Of a DNA stretch of 64,000 nt, positions 27,910-37,229 are shown piece by piece. This DNA comes from JBCBJZ01 sp038522635 (lineage in GTDB: Bacteria; Pseudomonadota; Alphaproteobacteria; Rhizobiales; Hyphomicrobiaceae). Where the stretch lies: the NCBI GenBank assembly GCA_038522635.1, contig JBCBJZ010000002.1, forward strand, positions 6,811 through 70,810. Reading direction: 5' to 3'. Below the pieces are notes generated by a model that worked only from the letters and a program-made list of their open reading frames with translations, searched no databases and was not told the DNA's origin. Every line of letters begins with the position of its first letter. The stretch's first letter is position 1. The position numbers and the translations under genes were made by a program.

Positions 27910-28675
27910 AGCGCCACACGAGTCGGCGTGGGCCATCGTCGATGTGGAAATGACCTTTGCGACGATAATATTTAAACCAGCCCAGTTTGGGTCGCGTCCG
28001 TAGATAACGCAACGCCCGGCGCCGATCGCCGTAAAGGACGAAATCGATCGCGCGGCATTGCAAGTGCAGGGAACCGCCCACGCCGCCAACGCGCTTATTG
28101 CGTTCGGCGGAGCGATGCGTGGAAGTGACAATGATTGTGCCGAAGCGCTGCGCCACATCGAACAGCACCCAGCGTAGGACATCGGGCAAGCACGCTTCAG
28201 GCGTGAAGCTTTGCCAAGTGACGCGCGCGCGCCCGGGATGGTTCGTGAGGTCGTAGCGCACGATGCGGCGCACGGGGAGCAGGCGCGCGCTGGCCCGCAG
28301 CAGGTGGGCGAAACGCAGCTCGGTGTTGAGGGGATCAAGGTGCGGGCTGCCGGTTGGACGTTTTGCGGCTGGCGGCTTGCTGATCACCGGCTGGGCGGCG
28401 GGCGGCCTTGCAGGTGCGGACCTTGGGGGCTCCAAGCGGGTGGGCTTGGTGGGACGAGGGGTTGGGCGCTGAACTGGCGGCGCAGCAGGCGCAAGTGCCG
28501 GTGCACCCGCTGGTGTGGTTGGTAACGCCACCGGCAAGGCCCGCGCGGGCGGCTCTGGCGGTGGACGAGACGCCAAGCGCGGCTCGGGTGGGATCAGTTC
28601 CGGCACCAGCGCATGAGCGGGCGTGATAAGCGTACCCGCGAGCGCAACCGCTAAAACCACCAACCCCGTACGCAT
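27908..28675 (-). CDS. M15-like (DUF882/VanY-type) peptidoglycan peptidase, paralogue 2
   Basis: About 255 residues. MRTGLVVLAVALAGTLITPA is a signal peptide; residues about 25-110 are a Pro/Ala/Arg-rich linker (PPPEPPARALP and similar), which may span the wall or periplasm; the C-terminal domain repeats that of the neighbouring gene: VTSTHRSAERNKRVGG, LHLQCRAIDF and GHFHIDDGPRR. The linker differs completely between paralogues while the catalytic core is close, so duplication was followed by change of targeting region. An AT-rich patch at about 28740-28790 is the likely promoter area. Confidence 0.8.
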   Translation of the reverse strand: MRTGLVVLAVALAGTLITPAHALVPELIPPEPRLASRPPPEPPARALPVALPTTPAGAPALAPAAPPVQRPTPRPTKPTRLEPPRSAPARPPAAQPVISKPPAAKRPTGSPHLDPLNTELRFAHLLRASARLLPVRRIVRYDLTNHPGRARVTWQSFTPEACLPDVLRWVLFDVAQRFGTIIVTSTHRSAERNKRVGGVGGSLHLQCRAIDFVLYGDRRRALRYLRTRPKLGWFKYYRRKGHFHIDDGPRRLVWR

Positions 28676-28804
28676 ACCACTATCCGCTATCAACCCCTGC
28701 GAAAGGGCTGCGCGAAAAGCGGCCGGTCTTCAAGCGGAAGCGATGATTACGATTAATGTACGCGTAATAGGCGTATTATTCATAACATTGCGGTTCAGAA
28801 CACC

Positions 28805-30412
28805 TTAATCCGCAGGCGGGTTCCAGGTCGTTTCAAGGTCGAGAGGATAAGACGGGCGGGGTAAGTGGTTCCACTGGCGCCCTTCGACCACCGGCGAGGT
28901 GAGGCCGGCGGTGTCCACTTCGAAAACACGCTCAGGCGGAAACCACGGGATGAAGCCCGCGCGAAAATGCCCGCGTGATTTCACCACCACCGTATGCGCT
29001 TGTGCGATGTCGAGCCCGAACATCTCAAAGAACATCGGGTCGGCGGTCTGCATGCGATCGGAAATGACGATGGCCGTGACCCCGCCCATGCGCAGGGCCG
29101 CACTCGCACCCAGCCGCATCGTGCGCCCTTGCGCATAGCCCAGGCGACCAACGATGGTCCCGTCGTGGAGGCCGATCACTTGCGCTTGCGCTTCGAAGGG
29201 GGCATCGCAGGGAAGCCCGGGATGCGCGTTGAAACGAGCCGTGATGGTCGCGCCGAGGCCCGCCTCATGTGCCGCGTTAGCAAGCGGGGGATCGAAGAAA
29301 GAGCCGATCAGCACGTCTTCAGCGCCCGCGAACATGAGGGCGGAAAGCAGCTCGGTTGTGCGCCCCGTGCCGCCACCACCAGGGTTGTCACCGCTGTCCG
29401 AAAAGATGATCGGCGCGCGCGTCCGATCAAGGGCTATGCGAACTGCCTCGTTAAGCGGGGTCATCGCCTTGCGGAAGGCCGCGCGCTGGTCCCAGCCGAA
29501 CTGTGCGATCTCGCGCGCCAGAGCCTGCGCAACGCGTGCATCACGCCGCGCACTAACAACGATTCCGACGCCGTTCTCAGGCGTATCCGAGAAGACGAAA
29601 CCGCCGAAGATCGAGACGTTCAGGATGTCGCCTGCAAGTTCCGCACGCCGTCGGGTGCCGAGGTCGATCATGGCGCCGTAAGGGCCGCTGGCGGTGAGCA
29701 GATTGATCGAAGCGGGGGTTAGCGGCAGCCTGATGAAGGCGGTCTGCGGGTCAGCGAGCCCGGCCAAGATCTGTCGCAGCGCAAACGCGGCTTCTTCGCC
29801 ACGTTCGATCATGTCGACGTGGGGATTGGTGCGGTACCCGACGATGAGATCGCAATGGTCGACCATCGCGTGAGAGATGTTGGCGTGCAGATCGAGCGTC
29901 ACGATGATGCGGGTATCCGGTCCCGTGCTGGCGCGGGCAAGCGCGATCAGCGCGCCGTCGGGATCATGATCATCGGTGGCAACCATGGCGCCGTGGTTGG
30001 CAACGTAAACGGCGTCGAGCGGGGCTTGCGCGTGGGCATGCTCCAGGCCCTGGCGGATCTGGTCCTTGAAGTGTGCGAACAAGGCACCATCGATCGGGCC
30101 CGTTGGATGCGAACCGGCAAGCAGGATCGGGACCGGCTCCCAGGCGCCGGTCGCATCCATGGCCTTCACGAAGGCCGCCGCCTCGCCCATGATTTCCGGG
30201 TTTGGCGCGCGTGCCGCTTTGAGGATCGCGTCACCTTCGAGCAGGTAGAAGCTCTCAAAGTCGCCGCGTTGGGCCACCGGCGCCTGGCGGTTGCTTTCCA
30301 GCCAGACGCCGATGATCGCCACGCGCGGACGTAGGGTGGCCGTGTGTGAGGCTGCCATCGCGGCGGTAGGGGATGAATGAGCACCTCGTTCGGTACCGCG
30401 GTCCTGCGTCAT
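28805..30412 (-). CDS. M81-family metallopeptidase (MlrC-like)
   Basis: About 535 residues with MlrC features: PRVAIIGVWLESNRQAP at the front, ANHGAMVATDDHDPDGALI, VTLDLHANISHAMVDHCD, GYRTNPHVDMIERG, and the late SDSGDNPGGGGTGRTTELL. MlrC was described in microcystin breakdown, but most family members sit in non-toxin bacteria and their natural peptides are unknown. Start at 30412 (MTQDRGTERG) has GGAAGG upstream. It lies 86 bases after the DUF4139 gene and is divergent from the peptide-transport operon across it, so a link to peptide use is possible but weak. Confidence 0.85.
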   Translation of the reverse strand: MTQDRGTERGAHSSPTAAMAASHTATLRPRVAIIGVWLESNRQAPVAQRGDFESFYLLEGDAILKAARAPNPEIMGEAAAFVKAMDATGAWEPVPILLAGSHPTGPIDGALFAHFKDQIRQGLEHAHAQAPLDAVYVANHGAMVATDDHDPDGALIALARASTGPDTRIIVTLDLHANISHAMVDHCDLIVGYRTNPHVDMIERGEEAAFALRQILAGLADPQTAFIRLPLTPASINLLTASGPYGAMIDLGTRRRAELAGDILNVSIFGGFVFSDTPENGVGIVVSARRDARVAQALAREIAQFGWDQRAAFRKAMTPLNEAVRIALDRTRAPIIFSDSGDNPGGGGTGRTTELLSALMFAGAEDVLIGSFFDPPLANAAHEAGLGATITARFNAHPGLPCDAPFEAQAQVIGLHDGTIVGRLGYAQGRTMRLGASAALRMGGVTAIVISDRMQTADPMFFEMFGLDIAQAHTVVVKSRGHFRAGFIPWFPPERVFEVDTAGLTSPVVEGRQWNHLPRPSYPLDLETTWNPPAD

Positions 30413-30498
30413 CTCCTGCCCTTCCTTGCGCGTTGACGGCATCTGGCGTGCCCGGCTCTCTGGTGTGCCCAAATCTGGCGCCGGCTGGGCACGCTTCA

Positions 30499-32184
30499 TC
30501 AGCGAGCGTAACGCACTTGCTGCTTGGAAGGCCACGTCACCCGGTAACCGAACCGAACCGTTTTTTGCGCCTGGGGCGCGAGGCGCAGCTCCCACGCCAG
30601 CACGCCACGTTGCCCGTCGACGTCGCGTTTTGACGGCGGCGTTTGCGTGATGAGCTCCACCAGGATCTTGTCGTTGCGCGACACCGGCACCTGGTCGAGG
30701 ACCACCAGATCCATCGCCCGGCGATGCTTGTTGGTGACCACGATCTCAAAGCCCTTCAGGTCGGTCTTCGATGTTGAGATGAGCCCCTCTTCGCCGCGCT
30801 TGTTCTCGGTCTGGCGGTACTTGACGATGATCGCATCATCACTGCCGAAGCCTAAGCGATGCTCCTGCCCCCCTGTCAGATTGGGCAGGCGCGCACGCCC
30901 CACAAAGGTACCATCGCGGAACAGCGACACTGGACCGGCGAGAAAGGGGGCACCGGTGGGCAACGCGAGCTTGGCGTGAAGGTAGGCTTTGGTGCGCTGC
31001 CGCGGTGTTGCCATCGCAAACAGGGTGGGCGTGAGCTGTTGGGTGCCGATGCTGACGCGCTTGGGCGCACCGGTGGCCGGCACCGTGTTCAGTCCCGGGA
31101 TTGCGTAAACGACCTGGAACGGGGAGCGCTGCACCTGGACCGCGCGGGCGAGGACCCGCCTGCTCTTGCGGCGTGGCATGCTTGCGGCGACGCGGGGTGC
31201 GGGTTGGACCTGATCGGCTGAAAGGCCGCGGCTCATGGCGCGCGGTGTTGGCCGGCTCGGCGGACGGTAGAAGTCGACCGAAAGGGCGCGCAGCTTGGGC
31301 GCTTGCGTGCCTTGCGCGGGGCGCGTGGTCGAAAGCGAGAGGGCGACGCCGTCCCAGTCTTCCCCGGTACGTTGCTCGATGCGGGCGCGCCGGACCAGCG
31401 CCAACGAGGGTGCCTGCGTGGCACCTCCTGTGGTCAGGCGGGCATCGTAGAAGGGCTGCCAGGACGCGTTGCGCACCTGGTAGCGCACGGTGAAGGTCGC
31501 TTCGCCGCCGCTGTCGCTCAGCACGTTGACGCTCACCACGGTGGCCCGTGTTTGCTTGGGCACCATGGTCGCCAACTGCGCTTCGAGCTGCTTGATCTGG
31601 TCGTCGAGCTTGCGCAGCTCCACCAGCTTGGTCCCGATCGTCTCCTGGGCTTGCGCCATGCCTGTGCCGATCAGGTCAAACAGCGCTTTCCAGTCCGTGG
31701 TGGCGGTGCCGCGGGGCGCTGGCTGTTGCGGAAGCTGGGTCAAGTTCACCATCAGCGAACGCTGGGTCTGGGCGGTGTCGATGGCAGCTTGCGTTGCAGC
31801 GCGGCGATCGCGCACCCGGATCAGCTCCGCATCGAGTTCGGCGCGGCGTGCGGCCAGGCGCTTTTGATCATCCGCGGTGATCACCTGCACGCGGCTGTCA
31901 ACCGAGCCGATCGCGACGTCGTTTTGCGCGCGTCCCTCAACGCGGATCGAGCCGCGTACCACGCTTTCAGGCAGGTCTTTAATGATGAGCGTGGTCGCGC
32001 CCGGCTGTAGGCTGGCCGACGCGGTGCGCTTGATCAGAGCACCGCGGGGGAAGACCGTCACGGCCGTGATTTTCGAGCGCGCGGTCTGGTCGGCCGCTGC
32101 ACTTGGGGTGGTGAAACCGGCCAGCGTGACGGCGAGCGCGCTCAGCGCTGAAAGGGCCAGGGAACAGGGTCGACGTCGCAGCAT
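30499..32184 (-). CDS. Exported DUF4139 (MuiA-type) domain protein
   Basis: 561 residues. Signal peptide in the first 31 (ending near TPSAAAD), then an N-terminal DUF4140-like beta domain (ITAVTVFPRGALIKRTASAS), a coiled coil from about 105 to 210 rich in Arg/Glu/Ala (LAARRAELDAELIRVRDRRA), and a C-terminal DUF4139 domain with FTVRYQVRNASWQPFYDARL, RTGEDWDGVALSLSTTRPAQ and the closing FGYRVTWP. Family function is not settled. Probably co-transcribed with the MlrC-like gene. Confidence 0.85.
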   Translation of the reverse strand: MLRRRPCSLALSALSALAVTLAGFTTPSAAADQTARSKITAVTVFPRGALIKRTASASLQPGATTLIIKDLPESVVRGSIRVEGRAQNDVAIGSVDSRVQVITADDQKRLAARRAELDAELIRVRDRRAATQAAIDTAQTQRSLMVNLTQLPQQPAPRGTATTDWKALFDLIGTGMAQAQETIGTKLVELRKLDDQIKQLEAQLATMVPKQTRATVVSVNVLSDSGGEATFTVRYQVRNASWQPFYDARLTTGGATQAPSLALVRRARIEQRTGEDWDGVALSLSTTRPAQGTQAPKLRALSVDFYRPPSRPTPRAMSRGLSADQVQPAPRVAASMPRRKSRRVLARAVQVQRSPFQVVYAIPGLNTVPATGAPKRVSIGTQQLTPTLFAMATPRQRTKAYLHAKLALPTGAPFLAGPVSLFRDGTFVGRARLPNLTGGQEHRLGFGSDDAIIVKYRQTENKRGEEGLISTSKTDLKGFEIVVTNKHRRAMDLVVLDQVPVSRNDKILVELITQTPPSKRDVDGQRGVLAWELRLAPQAQKTVRFGYRVTWPSKQQVRYAR

Positions 32185-32203
32185 GGAAACCTCCTCAATG
32201 CCT

Positions 32204-32215
32204 TTGATCGATCAA
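32204..32215. promoter_or_regulatory. Perfect 12-bp palindrome in a divergent promoter region
   Basis: TTGATCGATCAA lies 20 bases upstream of the DUF4139 start, in the 243-base gap shared with the divergent peptide-transport operon. It could be an operator. No regulator gene is nearby. Confidence 0.35.
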
Positions 32216-32427
32216 TCATCGCGCAGGCGTGCGCGCCGCCTTGGTCGTTTTTGCGGCAACGCCAGCAACTTTCCGCCTGTTATCCGGGCGTTTTGGAAAA
32301 TGCGAAAAGCTTGCGCCCTCTTGCCCGTCAACCAAAGCAGCTCAGGTCCTCTTGAACCTATGGCGCTGCGTCAGCATCGTGCTAGCGTGCCCGCGCAACA
32401 ATCGACGATCCTGAAGGAGATGGCTTG

Positions 32428-34005
32428 ATGAAAGCACTGCGAACGGTGGTGGTCGCGCTGGCTATGGGCGCAACCTTCGCCGCAACGGCGGCCAGCGCCA
32501 AGGACCTGACGATCGGCTTGGCCTCCGAGCCCACCTCGATCGACCCGCATTTCCACAATCTGACGCCGAACAACTCGCTTGCCATGCACATGTTCGAGGC
32601 GTTGGTGATCCCTGACAGCAAACAAACCCCGACGCCGGGGCTGGCGGTCAGTTGGAAGCCGATCGATGACACCACCTGGGAATTCAAACTGCGCAAGGGC
32701 GTGACGTTCCACGACGGCTCGCCCTTCACCGCGGACGATGTCGTCTTTACGTTTGAGCGCGCGCCCAACGTGCCCAACAGCCCCTCAAGCTTTGCCACCT
32801 ACATCAAGGGCAAGACGGCCGTGAAGGTCGATGAGCACACGGTTCACATCAAGACCGCGCAGCCCTATCCGCTGATGGTGTCAGACATGATGACCATCCC
32901 GATCGTGTCGAAAGAGAACGGCACGGGCGCAACGACGAGTGACTTCAACAAGGGCAAAGCGGCGATCGGCACCGGCCCGTTCATGTTCGTCGAATACGTG
33001 CCGGGTGACCGGATCGTCATGAAGGCCAACCCGAAATATTGGGGGGGCAAGCCCAAGTGGGACAAGGTGACGTTCAAGCCGATCAAGTCGGGTCCCTCGC
33101 GCGTGGCAGCGCTGCTTGCGGGTGATGTTGACATGATCGAAGGCGTGCCGACGATTGACATCGCGCGCCTGAAGAAGGACGCCAAGATCCAACTCTCCCA
33201 GGGGATCTCTAACCGCGTCATCTACCTGCACCTTGACCACGACCGCGACGATAGCCCGTTCGTGAAGGCGATCGGTGGCGGCAAGATCAAGAACCCGCTG
33301 AAGATGCAAAAAGTGCGCGCGGCGATCTCTAAGGCGATCAACCGCAAGGCGATCGTGGCACGCGTGATGGAAGGCGTGGCGATCCCTGCCGGGCAGTTGC
33401 TGCCCAAGGGCTTCTTCGGCGTCTCTTCAAAACTCAAGCCGGAAGCCTACGATCTCAACGCGGCCAAAGCGCTTTTGAAAGAGGCGGGCGTCGACAAAGG
33501 GTTTGAGCTGACCCTGCACGGGCCTAATGATCGCTACATCAACGATAGTAAAATCGCTGAAGCGATCGGCCAGATGCTGACGCGTCTGGGCATCAAGACC
33601 AAGGTCGAGACGATGACCCGGTCGGTCTACTTCAAGCAGGCCTCGCGCGGCGGACCCGGCGGCACACCTAAGTTCAGCTTCATCCTGGTCGGCTGGGGTG
33701 CGGGCACGGGCGAAGCTTCATCGCCGCTTAAGTCGCTGCTCCATACCTACGACAAGGCGCGGGGCTTTGGTGCGTCCAACCGCGGGCGTTACTCAAACCC
33801 GGAAGTCGACAAGCTGATCGAAGAAGCGCTGGCGACGGTCGATGCCAAGAAACGCGAAGCGCTTCTGGCCAAGGCGACGGAAATCGCGATCACCGACTAC
33901 GGTATCATCCCGCTGCATTACCAGGTGAACACCTGGGCGGCGAAGAAGGGCATTGCCTACGCCGCGCGCACCGATGAGCGTACGGTGGCGATGGGCGTCG
34001 AGTGA
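32428..34005 (+). CDS. Peptide ABC transporter substrate-binding protein (SBP_bac_5)
   Basis: Periplasmic DppA/OppA-type receptor of about 525 residues. Signal peptide MKALRTVVVALAMGATFAAT ending near ASAKD; then LTIGLASEPTSIDPHFHNLT, LAVSWKPIDDTTWEFKLRKG, VTFHDGSPFTADDVVFTFER and GTGPFMFVEYVPGDRIVM, all family signatures. AAGGAG lies nine bases before the ATG. First gene of a five-gene transporter set ending in an SHMT-like enzyme. Ligand could be a dipeptide, oligopeptide or related amino compound. Confidence 0.94.
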   Translation: MKALRTVVVALAMGATFAATAASAKDLTIGLASEPTSIDPHFHNLTPNNSLAMHMFEALVIPDSKQTPTPGLAVSWKPIDDTTWEFKLRKGVTFHDGSPFTADDVVFTFERAPNVPNSPSSFATYIKGKTAVKVDEHTVHIKTAQPYPLMVSDMMTIPIVSKENGTGATTSDFNKGKAAIGTGPFMFVEYVPGDRIVMKANPKYWGGKPKWDKVTFKPIKSGPSRVAALLAGDVDMIEGVPTIDIARLKKDAKIQLSQGISNRVIYLHLDHDRDDSPFVKAIGGGKIKNPLKMQKVRAAISKAINRKAIVARVMEGVAIPAGQLLPKGFFGVSSKLKPEAYDLNAAKALLKEAGVDKGFELTLHGPNDRYINDSKIAEAIGQMLTRLGIKTKVETMTRSVYFKQASRGGPGGTPKFSFILVGWGAGTGEASSPLKSLLHTYDKARGFGASNRGRYSNPEVDKLIEEALATVDAKKREALLAKATEIAITDYGIIPLHYQVNTWAAKKGIAYAARTDERTVAMGVE

Positions 34006-34035
34006 CGTTGCGCCTCTGACGTTGACAAAGATCGA

Positions 34036-34061
34036 ACGCCGGCGGCTTGCGTCGCCGGCGT
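34036..34061 (+). terminator. Strong GC hairpin between the binding-protein and permease genes
   Basis: ACGCCGGCG (34036-34044) pairs perfectly with CGCCGGCGT (34053-34061), loop GCTTGCGT, with no T-run. It lies 30 bases after the binding-protein stop. Such hairpins commonly protect the abundant receptor mRNA or partly stop transcription before the permease genes. Confidence 0.6.
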
Positions 34062-34207
34062 CTGACGTGTTCGCTTGCCGGTGAAGGCGCGCCTTTCGGC
34101 CACGCCCCCTGATGACGCCCACGCTTTTGCCGTTGCCGCCGCTGTTTTCCAACCGATCGTCGTCCCCCAACCGATCGTCGCCTTAGTTCAATCATCGGGT
34201 CACGCCC

Positions 34208-35185
34208 ATGACCGCCTTCATCATCCGCAGACTTTTGCAAAGCGTGGGCGTGGTCCTCGTGATGTCGGTGATCGTGTTCTTCGGCGTCAACGTGGTTGGC
34301 GATCCCGTCGACATGCTCGTCAATCCGGAGGCCGACCAGGCTGAAATCGACCGGGTGATCAAATCTCTCGGCCTCGATCAGCCGATCCACGTCCAGTACT
34401 ATTATTTCATCGTCAACGCGCTGCGCGGTGATCTTGGCACGTCCTTCATCTTCGGTGAGCCGGCGCTGCAACTGATCGTCCAGCGCATGCCGGCAACGCT
34501 GGAGCTCGCGGTCGTGGCGTTGCTCATGGCGATCATCATCGGCATCCCGCTGGGGCTCTACGCGGGGCTCAAGCCCGACGCGCTGTCATCGAAATTCATC
34601 ATGTCGGGTTCGATCCTCGGCTTTTCCCTGCCTACGTTCTGGGTGGGTCTGATGATGATGATGGTGTTTGCTGTCATCCTTGGGTGGCTGCCGACCACCG
34701 GGCGCGGTGAGTTGGGCACGTTTTTGGGGATACGCTCCAGCGTCTTCACGCTCGATGGGCTGTCGCATGTGGCCCTGCCGGCGCTCAATTTGGCGCTGCT
34801 CAAGATTTCGCTCGTGATCCGGCTTGCGCGCGCGGGCACCCGGGAAGCGATCCACCAGGACTACATCAAGTTCGCGCGGGCGAAAGGGCTGTCGTCATCG
34901 CGTATCGTGTTCGTGCACTTGCTGAAGAACATCCTGATCCCGGTCGTGACCGTGCTCGGGCTTGAGTTCGGCAGTTTGATCGCGTTTTCCGTTGTCACCG
35001 AGTTCATCTTCGCCTGGCCCGGCATGGGCAAATTGTTGATCGACAGCATTCAACAGCTCGATCGCCCGGTGATCGTCGCCTACCTCATCATCATCGTGCT
35101 GATGTTCGTGGTCATCAATCTCATCGTCGACATCCTCTATTCGATGCTTGACCCGCGTGTGCGGCTTGGGGAGGCGTCGCCATGA
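34208..35185 (+). CDS. Peptide ABC transporter permease, DppB type
   Basis: Inner-membrane permease, 325 residues. It starts MTAFIIRRLLQSVGVVLVMS, the standard DppB/OppB opening, and has GLKPDALSSKFIMSG, LPTFWVGLMMMM and the EAA-loop segment REAIHQDYIKFARAKGLSS that contacts the ATPases, then LKNILIPVVTVLGLEFGSLI. Its stop overlaps the next ATG (ATGA). Confidence 0.94.
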   Translation: MTAFIIRRLLQSVGVVLVMSVIVFFGVNVVGDPVDMLVNPEADQAEIDRVIKSLGLDQPIHVQYYYFIVNALRGDLGTSFIFGEPALQLIVQRMPATLELAVVALLMAIIIGIPLGLYAGLKPDALSSKFIMSGSILGFSLPTFWVGLMMMMVFAVILGWLPTTGRGELGTFLGIRSSVFTLDGLSHVALPALNLALLKISLVIRLARAGTREAIHQDYIKFARAKGLSSSRIVFVHLLKNILIPVVTVLGLEFGSLIAFSVVTEFIFAWPGMGKLLIDSIQQLDRPVIVAYLIIIVLMFVVINLIVDILYSMLDPRVRLGEASP

Positions 35186-36162
35186 GCGTGGTGGATGACT
35201 CGCGGCGCGCCGACACCGACACCGGCGTCAAAGCCAACGCCGCCGCCGACAAGGGGAACGAGGCACCCGCAAAGCCCCGGACGGCCGCCGTTGAAACGCC
35301 GTTCCAGCGTTTCATCGCCACGTTCTTTGAGAGTGCCATCGCGACCGGTGCGCTCGTTGTGCTGACGCTCATCGTGCTGCTGGCGGTGTTCGCGCCCTTC
35401 TTCGTGCCGCAAAATCCCTATGATCTTGGCCAGGTCGACATCATGGACAGCCGCCAACCGCCCGGCGGCGAAAGCCTGACCGGCTACACCTTCTGGCTCG
35501 GCAGCGATGGTGCGGGCCGCGACCTGTTCAGCGCGATACTTTACGGCTTGCGCATTTCGCTCGCCGTCGGCGTGATGAGCGGCCTCATCGCCATGGTGAT
35601 CGGGACGGCGGTCGGGCTCACTGCGGCCTATGCGGGCGGACGCGTTGAGAGCCTGATCATGCGGATCGTCGATCTGCAGTTGTCGTTTCCTGCGATCCTG
35701 GTCGCGCTGATGTTGGTGACGGTGCTCGGCAAGGGCATCGACAAGATCATGATCGCTCTGGTGACCGTGCAGTGGGCGTATTACGCGCGCACCGTGCGTG
35801 GAACCGCCCTGGTTGAGCGACAGAAGGAGTATGTCGAGGCGGCGCGCTGTTTGGGGCTGAGCCATGCCCGTGTGGTGTTTTCCCACATCATGCCGAACTG
35901 CCTGGCCCCTCTCATCGTGGTGGTGACCGTTCAGACCGCGCATGCGATCGCGCTGGAAGCGACGCTGTCATTCCTTGGCGTTGGCCTGCCGCAGACGGAG
36001 CCGTCGCTTGGTCTGCTGATCTCCAACGGGTTTGAGTACATGCTGAGCCAGAAATACTGGATCAGCTTTTTCCCTGGGATCGCGCTGTTGGTAACGATCG
36101 TGGCGATCAACCTCGTCGGGGACCGCCTGCGCGACGTCTTGAACCCGAGGCTTGATCGATGA
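35182..36162 (+). CDS. Peptide ABC transporter permease, DppC type
   Basis: Second permease, 326 residues, with a charged 45-residue N-terminal lead before the first helix. Family marks: TGYTFWLGSDGAGRDLFSAI, LRISLAVGVMSGLIAMVIG, the EAA loop QKEYVEAARCLGLSHARVVF and HIMPNCLAPLIVVVTVQ, then ATLSFLGVGLPQTEPSLGLL. Coupled to the genes on both sides by 4-base overlaps. Confidence 0.94.
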   Translation: MSVVDDSRRADTDTGVKANAAADKGNEAPAKPRTAAVETPFQRFIATFFESAIATGALVVLTLIVLLAVFAPFFVPQNPYDLGQVDIMDSRQPPGGESLTGYTFWLGSDGAGRDLFSAILYGLRISLAVGVMSGLIAMVIGTAVGLTAAYAGGRVESLIMRIVDLQLSFPAILVALMLVTVLGKGIDKIMIALVTVQWAYYARTVRGTALVERQKEYVEAARCLGLSHARVVFSHIMPNCLAPLIVVVTVQTAHAIALEATLSFLGVGLPQTEPSLGLLISNGFEYMLSQKYWISFFPGIALLVTIVAINLVGDRLRDVLNPRLDR

Positions 36163-37229
36163 CGCAGGCGGCGAGCGGAAGCACGACGAGCGCTGCACAG
36201 GCGTCGCTCACACAGCCGTCAGTCGCGCAGGGGGCGTCCGTGAAGCCATCCGACGCGCCCACGCTGGAAGTGGAAGCGCTTGCGACGCACTTCTTCACCA
36301 AGAGCGGTGTGGTGCGCGCCGTCGATGGCGTCTCGTTCGAAGTGCGTGCCGGTGAAATCCTCGGCCTCGTCGGTGAAAGCGGGTCGGGCAAATCGGTCAG
36401 CGGCTTTTCGATCCTCGGCCTCGTCGACCCGCCGGGCCGTATCGTGTCGGGCGCCATTCGATTCCAGGGCGAAGATCTCGTCACAGCGACCAGCGAACGC
36501 ATGCGCGCGCTGCGCGGCAACCGCATTGCGATGATCTTCCAGGACCCGATGATGACGCTCAACCCGGTTTTGCGGGTTGATACGCAAATGATCGAGACGG
36601 TGCGCGCGCACACCGCCTGCAGCAAAGCGGAAGCTGAAGACTTGGCGCTGAGCGCGCTGCAACAGGTCGGCATCCCGGCGCCGGCTGACCGCCTGCGCGC
36701 CTACCCGCACGAGCTGTCTGGCGGCATGCGCCAGCGGGTCGCGATCGCCATCGCCTTTTTGAACAAGCCTGACCTGATTATCGCCGATGAGCCGACCACC
36801 GCACTCGACGTCACCATCCAGGCGCAGATCATTCACGAGGCGCAAACCCTGTGCCGGCAGACGGGAACAGCGCTGATCTGGATCACCCACGATCTTGCCG
36901 TGGTCGCGGCGATGGCCGATCGGGTCGCGGTGATGTACGCGGGGCGCATCGTTGAAACGGGCACCACCGATGAAGTGATCGATGAGCCGCTGCACCCTTA
37001 CACCAAGGGGCTGATCGGCTCGGTGCCAAGCCACAACAAGCGCGGTGAGCGTTTGGCGCAAATTCCCGGCATGACGCCTTCGCTGACGAACCTGCCGCCG
37101 GGATGCGCGTTCGCCCCGCGTTGCCCGTCAGCGGATGTGGCATGCGCGGTCGAGCCTGAGGCACGCGAACTGGCGCCCGGCCGGTTCGTGCGTTGCGTCC
37201 ATGCGAGCGCAGAGGAGGGGCTTGCGTGA
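36159..37229 (+). CDS. Peptide ABC transporter ATP-binding protein, DppD type
   Basis: ATPase of 356 residues with a 30-residue low-complexity lead. Walker [16 protein letters not shown], signature [16 protein letters not shown], Walker [18 protein letters not shown], and the C-terminal peptide-transporter cysteine region [17 protein letters not shown], which in this subfamily can bind an iron-sulfur cluster. Overlaps the next gene by GTGA. Confidence 0.95.
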   Translation: MTQAASGSTTSAAQASLTQPSVAQGASVKPSDAPTLEVEALATHFFTKSGVVRAVDGVSFEVRAGEILGLVGESGSGKSVSGFSILGLVDPPGRIVSGAIRFQGEDLVTATSERMRALRGNRIAMIFQDPMMTLNPVLRVDTQMIETVRAHTACSKAEAEDLALSALQQVGIPAPADRLRAYPHELSGGMRQRVAIAIAFLNKPDLIIADEPTTALDVTIQAQIIHEAQTLCRQTGTALIWITHDLAVVAAMADRVAVMYAGRIVETGTTDEVIDEPLHPYTKGLIGSVPSHNKRGERLAQIPGMTPSLTNLPPGCAFAPRCPSADVACAVEPEARELAPGRFVRCVHASAEEGLA

